Below are positions 34,170 to 42,102 of a DNA stretch of 64,000 nucleotides, piece by piece (position 1 is the first letter of the stretch; every line of letters begins with the position of its first letter). The notes under the pieces are model-generated. The model was not told the origin of the DNA, did not search any database, and was given only the letters and a program-made list of their open reading frames with translations. The position numbers and the translations under genes are program-made. Origin of the DNA: Rhodococcus sovatensis (lineage in GTDB: Bacteria; Actinomycetota; Actinomycetes; Mycobacteriales; Mycobacteriaceae); assembly GCF_037327425.1 (NCBI RefSeq), contig NZ_CP147846.1, forward strand, positions 5,890,001 through 5,954,000, written 5' to 3'.

Positions 34170-34991
34170 TCAGGAGCGGGAAGAGGCCCGCATACCTGCG
34201 GTGTGCTTCTCTTCGAAGAGCGCGTGTCCGGCCGCTGCGTCGAATCGGATGTGCACTCGACTGTCGTCGCCGTCGACGGACACTCGCGCCCGTACCTCAT
34301 AGACCTCGGCGATGAGTTCCTCGGTAAGCACATCCGCGGGTCTGCCGCCCGCGACGACGGTACCGGCCTTGAGTACCAGTACTTCGTCGCAGAACATCGC
34401 GGCCAGGTTCAGGTCGTGCAGCGCGACGATGCTGGTGATCGGCAGGCGCGCCACAAGTGCCAGGAGTTCGAGTTGATGGTGTATGTCGAGGTGGTTGGTG
34501 GGTTCGTCCAGCAGCATCTCGCGGGGTTGCTGAGCGAGCGCGCGAGCGATGTGGGTTCGCTGCTGTTCGCCTCCCGACAGTGCGCGCCATAGCCGGTCCG
34601 CTTTGTCGGTTAGCCCGGTCTGCATGAGTGCGTCGGTGACGGCGTCCTCGTCGGCGTCGTTGCCACCGAAGGCTCCGCGATGCGGGATTCGCCCGAGCCG
34701 CACCACGTCGCGGACCGTCACATCGACGTCGGTGTGGGCGTGCTGACCGACGACGGCGACGGCCCTAGCAACCTCCTTGCGCCGTATCGAGGACAGTTCT
34801 GCACCGTCGAGTTCGATGACGCCCGAGGTGGGTTTGGCTGCTCCGGCCATGAGCTGGAGCAGCGAGGACTTGCCGGAACCGTTGGGGCCCAACAACCCCA
34901 CCATGCGACCGGGGCCTGGATGCAGCGTGACCCCGTCCACCACCAGAGTGCCGCCCCGTTTCCAGGAGACGTTCGAGGCGTGCAGGGTCAT
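34170..34991 (-). CDS. Siderophore/iron ABC transporter ATP-binding protein (FepC/FecE type)
   Basis: 273 residues from ATG 34991, overlapping the permease stop (ATGA). Walker A LLGPNGSGKSSL, signature LSGGEQQRTHIARAL, Walker B MLLDEPTNHLDI and the switch His in VALHDLNLAA. The length and the H-D-L-N-L-A motif are standard for FecE/FepC ATPases. It works with the permease and binding protein of the same operon to import a ferric siderophore, haem or cobalamin-like ligand. Confidence 0.9.
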   Translation of the reverse strand: MTLHASNVSWKRGGTLVVDGVTLHPGPGRMVGLLGPNGSGKSSLLQLMAGAAKPTSGVIELDGAELSSIRRKEVARAVAVVGQHAHTDVDVTVRDVVRLGRIPHRGAFGGNDADEDAVTDALMQTGLTDKADRLWRALSGGEQQRTHIARALAQQPREMLLDEPTNHLDIHHQLELLALVARLPITSIVALHDLNLAAMFCDEVLVLKAGTVVAGGRPADVLTEELIAEVYEVRARVSVDGDDSRVHIRFDAAAGHALFEEKHTAGMRASSRS

Positions 34992-35986
34992 CGAATTCCC
35001 CTTCTGCGGGCCATGATTGCGATGAAGGCTGGAACGCCGACCAGCGCGGTTCCGACGCCCACTGGCAGTGGAGTCGGCGCAAACGCGACCCGCGAGACGG
35101 CGTCGACCCAGACCATGAAGATCGCGCCGATGATCGCGGTCGTCGGCACCAGGCGACTGTGATTGGGCCCCACCAGCAGTCGCGCAGCATGCGGAAGAAT
35201 CAGGCCGACGAAACCGATGGCACCGGCCACGCTGACGAGAGTCGCGGTGATCAGAGCGGTGCCGACGAGCAGCGCCAGCCGAACCTTCTTGACGTCGAAT
35301 CCCAGCGAGGACGCCACCGAGTTGCCGAACGCGAACGCGTCGAGCACGTACGCGTAGTAACAGCACACAACTGCGCCGATGCCGGCCACGGTCACACACA
35401 GCACGACGTCGTTCCAGCGCACACCCTCGAACGAACCGAGCAGCCAGAACATCACTCCGCGGGTCTCGTCGGAATCGGCGAACGCGAAGATCACGAACGA
35501 AGTGAGGGCCGAGAACAATTGAGTGGTTGCTACGCCGGCGAGGATGACGCGATCGTTGCCGCTGCCGGACATTCGGGCGAGAAAGAGCACCAGGCCGAAC
35601 GCGACGAGTGCACCGATGAACGCACCCCCGGACAGGCCGAGCGCGGCACCTCCGACACCGAGGACACCGACCACGACGGCACCCGTCGATGCACCGGAGG
35701 AGACGCCGAGCACGAACGGGTCCGCCAGCGGATTGCGCAGCAGCGACTGCATGATGACACCGCAGATGCCGAGGCCGACGCCGCTGGCGGCAGCGACCAG
35801 TGCTCGTGGCAGCCGCTCTTCCCAGACGATCGCATTCTTCGACACCTTCACCGGCACGTCCGTGATGCCGAGATGGTTCAGCACCACATCACGGACGTTG
35901 ACCAACGAGATGTTCGCGGGACCCAGTGTGATGGCAACGAGGATCGAGACCACGCACAGCGCCAGGCCGCCGAGCGCAGCCAACAC
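34988..35986 (-). CDS. FecCD-family ABC transporter permease
   Basis: About 332 residues, 9-10 membrane segments, with family motifs LPRALVAAASGVGLGICGVI, QSLLRNPLADPFVLGVSSGA and the ATPase-contact loop GAIGFVGLILPHAARLLVG. The first usable start is GTG 35986, just 24 bases inside the border of an IS element. In the sequence before insertion the same frame continued upstream (S-H-L-W-R-W then V-L-A-A) without an ATG or GTG, so the native N-terminus is uncertain and may have been cut by the IS. Only one permease gene is present, so it probably forms a homodimer. Confidence 0.85.
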   Translation of the reverse strand: MLAALGGLALCVVSILVAITLGPANISLVNVRDVVLNHLGITDVPVKVSKNAIVWEERLPRALVAAASGVGLGICGVIMQSLLRNPLADPFVLGVSSGASTGAVVVGVLGVGGAALGLSGGAFIGALVAFGLVLFLARMSGSGNDRVILAGVATTQLFSALTSFVIFAFADSDETRGVMFWLLGSFEGVRWNDVVLCVTVAGIGAVVCCYYAYVLDAFAFGNSVASSLGFDVKKVRLALLVGTALITATLVSVAGAIGFVGLILPHAARLLVGPNHSRLVPTTAIIGAIFMVWVDAVSRVAFAPTPLPVGVGTALVGVPAFIAIMARRRGIR

Positions 35987-36019
35987 CCAGCGCCACAGAT
36001 GGCTCCTAGAGCGTGTCTC

Positions 36020-36577
36020 TTAAATTGGGTCCGTTTTCGTTTTCATCGCCGGGCGGTGGTTGTGGTTGCGGGAGTGCAGAACTGCCGCGCACAGGACAAC
36101 GCCCCCGAGGAATGTCATGGCGTACTTGTCATATCGAGTGGCCACACCACGCCACTGTTTGAGCCGCCCGAAGCCACGCTCGACGGTGTTGCGGTGCTTG
36201 TACATCGTCGGATCGAAACCCGGTGGACGACCACCGGCGGACCCCTTGTCGGCCCGTCGCTGCTTCTGGTCGCTGCGCTCGGGAATGGTGTGTTTGATCT
36301 TGCGGCGACGCAGTTCGGTGCGGGTACTGGGATGGGTGTACGCCTTGTCGGCGAGCAATCGGTAGTCCTGGTCCCCACCGGCAGCTCGGTGGGCATCGAG
36401 CAACGGCACCAACTGTGGATTGTCCCCGGCTTGCCCACCGGTCAGCAGCATCGTCACCGGCGAGCACGTCAGGTCGGTCAGTGCATGGATCTTCGTGGTG
36501 AATCCTCCGCGAGATCGACCCAGCGCGTGGTCAGCGGGTTCGTCGACGGATTTCTTGTAATTCGACAAGGCCCCCTG
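36020..36577 (-). CDS. IS transposase, OrfB (C-terminal catalytic part), copy 1
   Basis: This frame is entered from OrfA near the GGGGGC run at 36571-36576 and carries the second Asp in LLADKAYTHPSTR and the Glu in NTVERGFGRLKQWRG, with R and K downstream, completing the DDE set. It is offset +1 from OrfA, so a programmed frameshift is needed to make the full enzyme, as in other IS427-group elements. Open reading continues upstream of the run to 36871 but that part is a shadow of OrfA. Confidence 0.8.
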   Translation of the reverse strand, partial: QGALSNYKKSVDEPADHALGRSRGGFTTKIHALTDLTCSPVTMLLTGGQAGDNPQLVPLLDAHRAAGGDQDYRLLADKAYTHPSTRTELRRRKIKHTIPERSDQKQRRADKGSAGGRPPGFDPTMYKHRNTVERGFGRLKQWRGVATRYDKYAMTFLGGVVLCAAVLHSRNHNHRPAMKTKTDPI

Positions 36578-36947
36578 TGAGAGTGTCGGCTCGCGCACCG
36601 GCCGCATGCTGATGCGCCCGGACGCTGGTCGAGTCGATCGAGAGCACCGCCCCGATATCGCCGTCGAGTTCTTCCGGGTCGAGACCGAACACCTCGGCCA
36701 CCGCGGCAAGCATCTCGTCGTAGGTGCCATCGAAGGACCATCGGTGGTGGCGTTTCCACACCGTCTGCCACGGACCGAAGTCCTCCGGCAGATCTCGCCA
36801 CGGACACCCGGTACGGAATCGGTATGCGATGCCCTCCAGAATTCGCCGGTGCTCGGCGAACCGCCGCCCACGTTTTCCCACGTCGGTGGGTATCACTGGC
36901 TCGACGATCTCCCAGAACTCGTCACTGATCACTCCCACGCGCGTCAT
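36531..36947 (-). CDS. IS transposase, OrfA (N-terminal part), copy 1
   Basis: 138 residues from ATG 36947 (an upstream TTG at 36977 is also in frame). It has the DUF4096-type N-terminal domain of IS5 transposases (FWEIVEPVIP, FRTGCPWRDLPEDFGPWQTV) and the first catalytic Asp in LSIDSTSVRAHQ. The frame ends at 36531 after passing the presumed frameshift site. The residue changed between copies is R (HRRILEG here) versus Q in copy 2. Confidence 0.85.
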   Translation of the reverse strand: MTRVGVISDEFWEIVEPVIPTDVGKRGRRFAEHRRILEGIAYRFRTGCPWRDLPEDFGPWQTVWKRHHRWSFDGTYDEMLAAVAEVFGLDPEELDGDIGAVLSIDSTSVRAHQHAAGARADTLTGGLVELQEIRRRTR

Positions 36948-37039
36948 CGAAATATCATCGCTGACAGCACCTCTCAAATTTGGGAGACACGCTCTAGTAG
37001 GGGAGCGATCGACCGTAGGTTTCGGAGCGGTGATCGCGG

Positions 37040-38086
37040 TCAGGACGAGAGTCCCAGCTCGCGCAGGCCGGCCGAGACCTTTTCGACGCCGTCGACGGCC
37101 CTGATCGACGGGTTCATCTCGGCACCGTGCAGCGAGATGTAGCGCTTGTCGCGGACGGCGGCCATCGTGCTGGTGACGGGGTCGGCCTCGAGGAACGCGA
37201 TCTTGTCGGCGAGCAGGTCGCCAGGGAAGCGGTTGCGCGCCAGGTCGCCCAGAATGAGGACGGTGGGATCTCGATCGACCATGGTCTCCCAGCCGACGGC
37301 GGGCCAGTCGTCGTCGGTATCGGCGAATACGTTTGTCATGCCGACCGTTCGCGCGAGCAGATCGGCCGACCCTCGTCCGCCTGCGATGTACGGGCTCTTG
37401 GTGTCTGCGAACCAGAATGCCGCGGACACATCGGCGTTCGCGGTCTGCTCGGTGGCATTGGCCATGCGAGTCTTCAGTTCATCCACGAACTCGGCACCAC
37501 GGGCGTTCACGTCGAAGATCGCTGCAAGCTCGGTGATCTCCTGGTACAGCGAATCCATGGTGAGGGGCGTCGTTCGGGTGTTGCCACCGTTGACGCTGCG
37601 GCCGGCGTCGCAGTCGGTAGGTGAAAGGTACGTCGCAGCACCGGTCTCGGCGAAGCGTGATCGTTCTGCGACGCCGCCCTGCTCGAAGTGCCGTCCGAAC
37701 GATGCGGTGACGAAGTCGGGCTCGGTGTCGACGACGACCTCGTAGGTGGGTGCGTTGTCGGCGAGTCGGGGCACCGAGGCGTTCGCATCCATGAGGTTCT
37801 CCCGCACCGGATCTGTCCACGACGCGGTGCCGACCATGTGGTCCTGGACGCCGAGGGCCAGCAAGATTTCGGTGGAGTTCTGATCGAGAGAGACCACTCG
37901 TTGCGGGGCCGACTCGAAGGTCACCGACTGGCCGCAGTTCTCGATCGTCAGCGGGTACGAGGTGCCGCCGTCGGTGGCCCCGGCGACCACATCAGGAACC
38001 TCCTCGGAGGTTCCGCATGCAACGAGTGAGCCGATCAAGGCGGCCGAGGCGGCGAGGGCGCCGGCGCGGCGGCGAACGTTGAGCAC
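37040..38086 (-). CDS. Iron-siderophore ABC transporter substrate-binding lipoprotein
   Basis: 348 residues from GTG 38086 with SD AAGGA. The signal ends in lipobox GSLVAC. The FecB/FepB-type fold is seen in APQRVVSLDQNSTEILLALG, VDTEPDFVTASFGRHF, AGGRGSADLLARTVGMTNVF and GWETMVDRDPTVLILGD. It is the first gene of the importer operon; an IdeR-like box lies upstream. The IS separates it from the permease, 43 bases after its stop. The ligand is not predictable. Confidence 0.88.
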   Translation of the reverse strand: MLNVRRRAGALAASAALIGSLVACGTSEEVPDVVAGATDGGTSYPLTIENCGQSVTFESAPQRVVSLDQNSTEILLALGVQDHMVGTASWTDPVRENLMDANASVPRLADNAPTYEVVVDTEPDFVTASFGRHFEQGGVAERSRFAETGAATYLSPTDCDAGRSVNGGNTRTTPLTMDSLYQEITELAAIFDVNARGAEFVDELKTRMANATEQTANADVSAAFWFADTKSPYIAGGRGSADLLARTVGMTNVFADTDDDWPAVGWETMVDRDPTVLILGDLARNRFPGDLLADKIAFLEADPVTSTMAAVRDKRYISLHGAEMNPSIRAVDGVEKVSAGLRELGLSS

Positions 38087-38164
38087 TTCAGGTGTCCTTC
38101 TGGTCCAGACAGCAGTGAGCCGCCGAGGATTGCCCGACGGCGTGGCGCACATGGGAGCGCGTGA

Positions 38165-38183
38165 GCACAGGCTAACCTTCAGC
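38165..38183 (-). promoter_or_regulatory. IdeR/DtxR-like iron box
   Basis: Read leftwards, AAGGTTAGCCT matches the left two thirds of the IdeR consensus TWAGGTWAGSCTWACCTWA (the right arm is poor). It lies about 80 bases upstream of the binding-protein start, the right place for iron-dependent repression of a siderophore importer. Confidence 0.55.
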
Positions 38184-38452
38184 GGCTACCAATGGAAATC
38201 GATCGAGGCAGCATGCCGCGGGTGAACGCAGGCATCATGCTGCCTGACAGAATGAGTCCGTCGCCACGAGGCTCGGGTCGGCTCAGCGCACGAGCGTCGG
38301 GTCTGGGTGGCATCTCCCTCGCACCTAGAAGGCCACGCTCACATGCATCTACTTCGACGATGGCGGTCTTTTCCCGCAGATTTCGCCTGCTCGGCTGCCT
38401 ACCATCGCATGAGTCCGCTGCTGAGTCATGTTCACATGTAGTGGGAATCTGG

Positions 38453-38467
38453 TACCCCCAGGGGGTA
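38453..38467. promoter_or_regulatory. Copper-type palindromic operator, site 1
   Basis: TACCCCCAGGGGGTA is symmetric around its central base and lies 10 bases before the ATG at 38477. The same 15-mer recurs at 42033-42047 before copZ. Mycobacterial CsoR and RicR sites have the TACCC-N5-GGGTA form, so a CsoR-type copper repressor is the expected binder. Confidence 0.8.
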
Positions 38468-38476
38468 TTCGCTGGT

Positions 38477-38890
38477 ATGGTCGGTGACATGCAACCAGCC
38501 ATCCGGCAGCGGCGACGGGGCGTTGCCCTGGCGCGAGGATTGCTGGTTGCGCTGACGGTGTTCGGAGTGCTGTCGATGCACTCGGTGACATCGACGCCGT
38601 CGACGAATACGTCGATGTCGATGGGTGCCCACCTCGCGATGGCGCCGAGCGACAGTTCGATTCCGGTGGCCTTCGGCGAGCATGATTGCCCGTCTGTGCA
38701 TCAGATGATGCATCCCTGTGCGGGGACGACGGTGTCGTGGCCTGCGTTGACGGTTCCGGCGATGAGCGGCGGTATCGAGCTTGCGCCGACAACCGTGACA
38801 GGAATGGGCGGTCGCACCGAGTCGTCGATGGGGCGCGATCCTCCGTGGACGCTGTCGCAGCTGGACAAATCAGTGACCTTGCGAGTGTGA
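38477..38890 (+). CDS. Small copper-region protein, DUF6153-like
   Basis: About 137 residues from ATG 38477 (or 133 from ATG 38489). One N-terminal hydrophobic segment (ALARGLLVALTVFGVLSMH) could be a signal anchor. The rest is rich in His, Met and Cys (MSMGAHLAMA, GEHDCPSVHQMMHPCAG), which suits extracytoplasmic copper binding. It resembles DUF6153 proteins of actinobacterial copper loci, but the match is tentative. It starts 10 bases after a copper operator and is followed by the DUF305 gene. Confidence 0.6.
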   Translation: MVGDMQPAIRQRRRGVALARGLLVALTVFGVLSMHSVTSTPSTNTSMSMGAHLAMAPSDSSIPVAFGEHDCPSVHQMMHPCAGTTVSWPALTVPAMSGGIELAPTTVTGMGGRTESSMGRDPPWTLSQLDKSVTLRV

Positions 38891-38967
38891 CAGGGAGCCC
38901 GGTGAGCGCACCGGCGGATCGAAAGACATCCGTTTCCCTGAACAAGCACTCTTGCAAGGAGTTTGAT

Positions 38968-39585
38968 ATGCGTACGAAATTTGTAATGTCGCTGGCTGCT
39001 GCCACTATGAGCGCGTTTCTTGTCGTCGGCTGTAGCGACGACTCGACCGATTCTCCGATGGACGGGCACTCGATGAATGTGTCCTCGTCTGCTCCGTCCT
39101 CTACTGAGGGGGCCAGTGCGTCGGCGAAGTTCAACGACGCCGATGTGATGTTCGCGCAGATGATGTATCCGCATCATGCGCAAGCAGTCGAGATGGCCGC
39201 AATGGCGAACGGACGCACCGATAATCCCGAGGTGTTGTCTTTGGCGTCGGCGATCGAAGCCGCGCAGCAGCCCGAGATGGATCAGTTGACTGCGTGGCTC
39301 ACCGAGTGGGGCCAGCCAGCCCCGGCTGCGGGCATGGGCGGAATGGATCACAGCTCGGGCAGCGGCATGATGACGCAGGAGGACATGGGCGGTTTGATGG
39401 CGGCCTCGGGTCCTGAGTTCGACCGCCAGTGGTTGACGATGATGATCGCCCACCACCGCGGCGCGATCGAGATGGCGAACACCGAGATTTCCGACGGCTC
39501 CAATCTCGATGCTCAGCAGATGGCTCGCGCGATCGTCGACACTCAGCAGCAGGAGATCGAGGCCATGCAGCGCCTGCTTGGCTGA
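38968..39585 (+). CDS. DUF305 family lipoprotein (copper-associated)
   Basis: 205 residues from ATG 38968 with SD AAGGAG. Lipobox FLVVGC. Two DUF305 repeats of ferritin-like helices with the signatures MYPHHAQAVEMA (first half) and IAHHRGAIEMANTEI (second half), each supplying two His and a Glu, plus Met-rich linkers (GMGGMDHSSGSGMM). DUF305 proteins commonly accompany copper efflux genes and are thought to bind copper outside the membrane. Downstream is a strong hairpin shared with the convergent P-ATPase gene. Confidence 0.85.
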   Translation: MRTKFVMSLAAATMSAFLVVGCSDDSTDSPMDGHSMNVSSSAPSSTEGASASAKFNDADVMFAQMMYPHHAQAVEMAAMANGRTDNPEVLSLASAIEAAQQPEMDQLTAWLTEWGQPAPAAGMGGMDHSSGSGMMTQEDMGGLMAASGPEFDRQWLTMMIAHHRGAIEMANTEISDGSNLDAQQMARAIVDTQQQEIEAMQRLLG

Positions 39586-39599
39586 CTTGTTCTACAGAC

Positions 39600-39642
39600 G
39601 ACCGAAGGCCGCAGCCCCTACTGGAGGGTGCGGCCTTCGGTC
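39600..39642. terminator. Bidirectional terminator between DUF305 and P-ATPase genes
   Basis: A perfect 14-bp stem (GACCGAAGGCCGCA pairing with TGCGGCCTTCGGTC) around a 15-base loop lies 15 bases after the DUF305 stop and 10 bases past the 3' end of the convergent P-ATPase gene. Confidence 0.9.
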
Positions 39643-39651
39643 AGTGCGCAG

Positions 39652-41739
39652 CTACCGTCTTGGTTCTCCGTTGGTCTGGGGTGCGAGGTCCAGTCGACGC
39701 AGCAACTGTGCGTTGGCGGCGACGATGACCGTCGACAACGACATCAGAATCGCCCCGATCGACATGGGGAGCACGAACCCGACAGGCGCCAACACTCCCG
39801 CCGCGAGCGGAACAGAGATCAGGTTGTATCCCGCTGCCCACCAAAGGTTTTGCTTCATCTTCCGATACGAGGCACGGGAGAGTTCGATCACCGACAACAC
39901 CGACCGTGGGTCGTCGCTGGCCAGAATCACGCCGGCCGATGCGATTGCAACATCGGTGCCCGCACCGATTGCAATGCCGACATCGGCTTGCGCGAGCGCG
40001 GGCGCGTCGTTGACTCCGTCGCCGACCATCGCAACGGTGCGTCCTTCCTGTTGTAGGGCAGCGACGGTGTGCGACTTGTCCCCTGGTTTCACTCCGGCGA
40101 AGTAGCGGTCCACGCCGAGTTCGGTAGCGACGGACTTCGCGACGGCATCCGCGTCGCCGGTAATCATGACCACCGCGATTCCGCGGGCGTGGAGCGCGTC
40201 GATCGCAGTGCGCGATTCGGGCCGGATCGCATCCGCGAGTGCGAGCGCCCCGATCATGGCGCCGCCGGCGAGGACGTGCAGGATGATCGCCCCGTCTTCG
40301 CGCCACCGCTCGGCGACCGCCAGTTCGGCTAGGTGTTCCTGCTCGAGCAGGGCGGGCCCGCCGACCTGAATTCGGGTTCCGTCGACGTCGGCAGATACCC
40401 CGACAGCGGGGGACGAACGGAAGTCGGTGGCGGTCGGGACGGTCAGGTCCTGGTGTCGTGCGGCATCGACGATGGCGCGCGCAAGTGGATGCTCGGAATC
40501 GGATTCGGCGGCAGCGGCGAGTGCGAGGACCTCGTCGGCAGTGCGCCCGGCGGTCACGTCGATCGCGGTGACGGTGGGTTCGCCTGTGGTGAGTGTGCCG
40601 GTCTTGTCGAAGAGCACGGTGTCCACTGTCCGCATGGTCTCGAGTGCGAGCCGGTCTTTGACCAGGACACCGCCGCGGGCAGCTCGTTCGGTGGCGATGG
40701 AGACCACCAGCGGGATGGCCAGACCGAGTGCGTGCGGGCAGGCGATGACCAGCACCGTGATCGTGCGGATGACGGCGTCGTCAGGCATCCCGAACAGTGT
40801 CCACGCTGCGGCGGTGATGATTGCGGCTCCGAGAGCGAACCAGAACAACCAGCCCGCGGCGGTGTCGGCGATACGTTGAGCTCGTGATGTCGAGTTCTGT
40901 GCGTCGGCGACCAGCCTGCTGATCCCGGCGAGGGCGGTGTCTTCCCCTACTGCGGTGACCTGGACCCGGAGACCGGAGTCGGTGGCGACCGTCCCAGCGA
41001 CGACCTGATCGCCGCTGCCGCGGCGGACGGTGCGGGATTCACCGGTGACCATGGATTCGTCCATACTCGCCGAGCCGGAGACGATGGTGCCGTCTGCCGG
41101 CACTCGGCCGCCGGGACGGACGACGACCACATCACCGAGCTGCAACTGGTCCGGGGATACCGCCACCACATCGTCGCCTTCGATGCGTTCGGCGGTGTCG
41201 GGAAGCAAAGCTGCCAGCGAATCCAAAGCGGACGTGGTCTGTGCGAGTGATCGCATTTCGATCCAGTGTCCGAGAAGCATGATCACGATCAGCAGGGCCA
41301 GTTCCCACCAGAAGTCGAGCTGATGGTCCAGCACGCCGAGGCTTGCTCCCATCGATGCGACGAACGCGACCGTGATCGCCAGGGCTATGAGCAGCATCAT
41401 TCCCGGTGCGCGTGAACGTATCTCGCTCACTGCCCCGCTGAGGAACGGGGAGCCGCCCCAGGCGAACATCGCGGTGCCCAGCACCGGGGATACCCAGGCG
41501 ATCCACGACGCGTCGGGCAGTGAGTAGCCGACGAGCATTGCGAACATGTCCGAAGCGAGGATCACCGGGACCGCGAGGGCCAGCATGACCCAGAACAGGC
41601 GTCGGAACATGCCTACGTGATCGGCGTGTTCGGAGTGGCCGGCATGACCAGCGTGTGCCGTGTGCCCCTCGTGTTCGGAGTGGGCCGTGCTGTGCCCGGC
41701 CACCCCGTCGTCGACGCCGGTATGGGTGTGGTTGTTCAT
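39652..41739 (-). CDS. Copper-translocating P-type ATPase, CPH (CopB) type
   Basis: 695 residues. The N-terminus is His-rich (HTHTGVDDG, HSEHEGHTAHAGHAGHSEHA) with no CxxC domain. P1B hallmarks: TGES, the transport motif ACPHAL in helix 6, DKTGTLTTGEP (phosphorylated Asp), SEHPLARAI and MVGDGVNDAPAL. CPH with a His-rich N-terminus identifies the CopB subgroup, which exports Cu(I)/Cu(II) or Ag(I). It follows copZ by 34 bases and shares its promoter with two copper operators. Confidence 0.93.
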   Translation of the reverse strand: MNNHTHTGVDDGVAGHSTAHSEHEGHTAHAGHAGHSEHADHVGMFRRLFWVMLALAVPVILASDMFAMLVGYSLPDASWIAWVSPVLGTAMFAWGGSPFLSGAVSEIRSRAPGMMLLIALAITVAFVASMGASLGVLDHQLDFWWELALLIVIMLLGHWIEMRSLAQTTSALDSLAALLPDTAERIEGDDVVAVSPDQLQLGDVVVVRPGGRVPADGTIVSGSASMDESMVTGESRTVRRGSGDQVVAGTVATDSGLRVQVTAVGEDTALAGISRLVADAQNSTSRAQRIADTAAGWLFWFALGAAIITAAAWTLFGMPDDAVIRTITVLVIACPHALGLAIPLVVSIATERAARGGVLVKDRLALETMRTVDTVLFDKTGTLTTGEPTVTAIDVTAGRTADEVLALAAAAESDSEHPLARAIVDAARHQDLTVPTATDFRSSPAVGVSADVDGTRIQVGGPALLEQEHLAELAVAERWREDGAIILHVLAGGAMIGALALADAIRPESRTAIDALHARGIAVVMITGDADAVAKSVATELGVDRYFAGVKPGDKSHTVAALQQEGRTVAMVGDGVNDAPALAQADVGIAIGAGTDVAIASAGVILASDDPRSVLSVIELSRASYRKMKQNLWWAAGYNLISVPLAAGVLAPVGFVLPMSIGAILMSLSTVIVAANAQLLRRLDLAPQTNGEPRR

Positions 41740-41773
41740 CGTGCGAGTCCCTTCTATCCACCGAGTTCGATGG

Positions 41774-42004
41774 CTACTCGGCGCGCGAGTCTGCGGGTTG
41801 GGGTTCTGCTGTATATCCGGCTTCGCGAACGGCGGCGATGACCTCAGCCTGGTCGAGCTCTACGGTGCTGGTCACCGTCAGCGTCCCTGCCGACGCCGAT
41901 GCATCGACTGTTTCCACGCCGTGCACGGCGTGGACTTCTTCGCGGATCGATGACTCGCAGTGGCCGCAAGTCATGCCGGTGACTCGGTAATTCGTGGTGA
42001 TCAT
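41774..42004 (-). CDS. copZ: Copper chaperone, heavy-metal-associated domain (CopZ-like)
   Basis: 76 residues from ATG 42004, chosen for its strong SD (AAGGAG); an ATG at 42025 is in frame but lacks one. Single HMA domain: YRVTGMTCGHCESSIREEVH with the M-x-C-x-x-C metal site and the usual beta-alpha-beta-beta-alpha-beta pattern ending AVREAGYTAE. It probably shuttles Cu(I) to the P-ATPase or the repressor. Confidence 0.9.
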   Translation of the reverse strand: MITTNYRVTGMTCGHCESSIREEVHAVHGVETVDASASAGTLTVTSTVELDQAEVIAAVREAGYTAEPQPADSRAE

Positions 42005-42032
42005 GCGAAGCTCCTTCGTTTTCATGGATTTA

Positions 42033-42082
42033 TACCCCCAGGGGGTATCCGGGTACGTATTGGACCATACCCCCTCCCCGTA
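42033..42082. promoter_or_regulatory. Copper-type operators, sites 2 and 3
   Basis: TACCCCCAGGGGGTA (42033-42047) is identical to site 1. A degenerate site TACCCCCTCCCCGTA (42068-42082) follows 20 bases further upstream of copZ. Two sites at this promoter and one at 38453 suggest one copper regulon. Confidence 0.75.
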
Positions 42083-42102
42083 TCCTTTGGAAAGGTCTTC
42101 GT

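Larger units (their letters stand above)
36010..36993 (-). mobile_element. IS5-family (IS427-type) insertion sequence, copy 1
   Basis: 984 bp with imperfect terminal inverted repeats starting AGCGTGTCTC and flanked by a CTAG target duplication (36006-36009 and 36994-36997). Two overlapping transposase frames on the minus strand. Copy 2 at 53290-54273 has the same length and I see only two base differences (36523 G versus A, 36844 C versus T). It sits between the binding-protein and permease genes of the iron importer. Recent transposition is likely. Confidence 0.95.

Noticed and set aside
35159..36580. 473-codon open frame on the plus strand across the permease and the IS
   Set aside because: Antisense to the FecCD permease and to the transposase; it crosses an IS border, so it cannot be an old gene. 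Composition is Asp/His/Arg-rich shadow text.
39600..39642. Fourth copy of the dispersed hairpin repeat
   Set aside because: A strong hairpin, but its sequence (GACCGAAGGCCGCA) is unrelated to the TGCACACTACCGTCG family; treated as an ordinary terminator.
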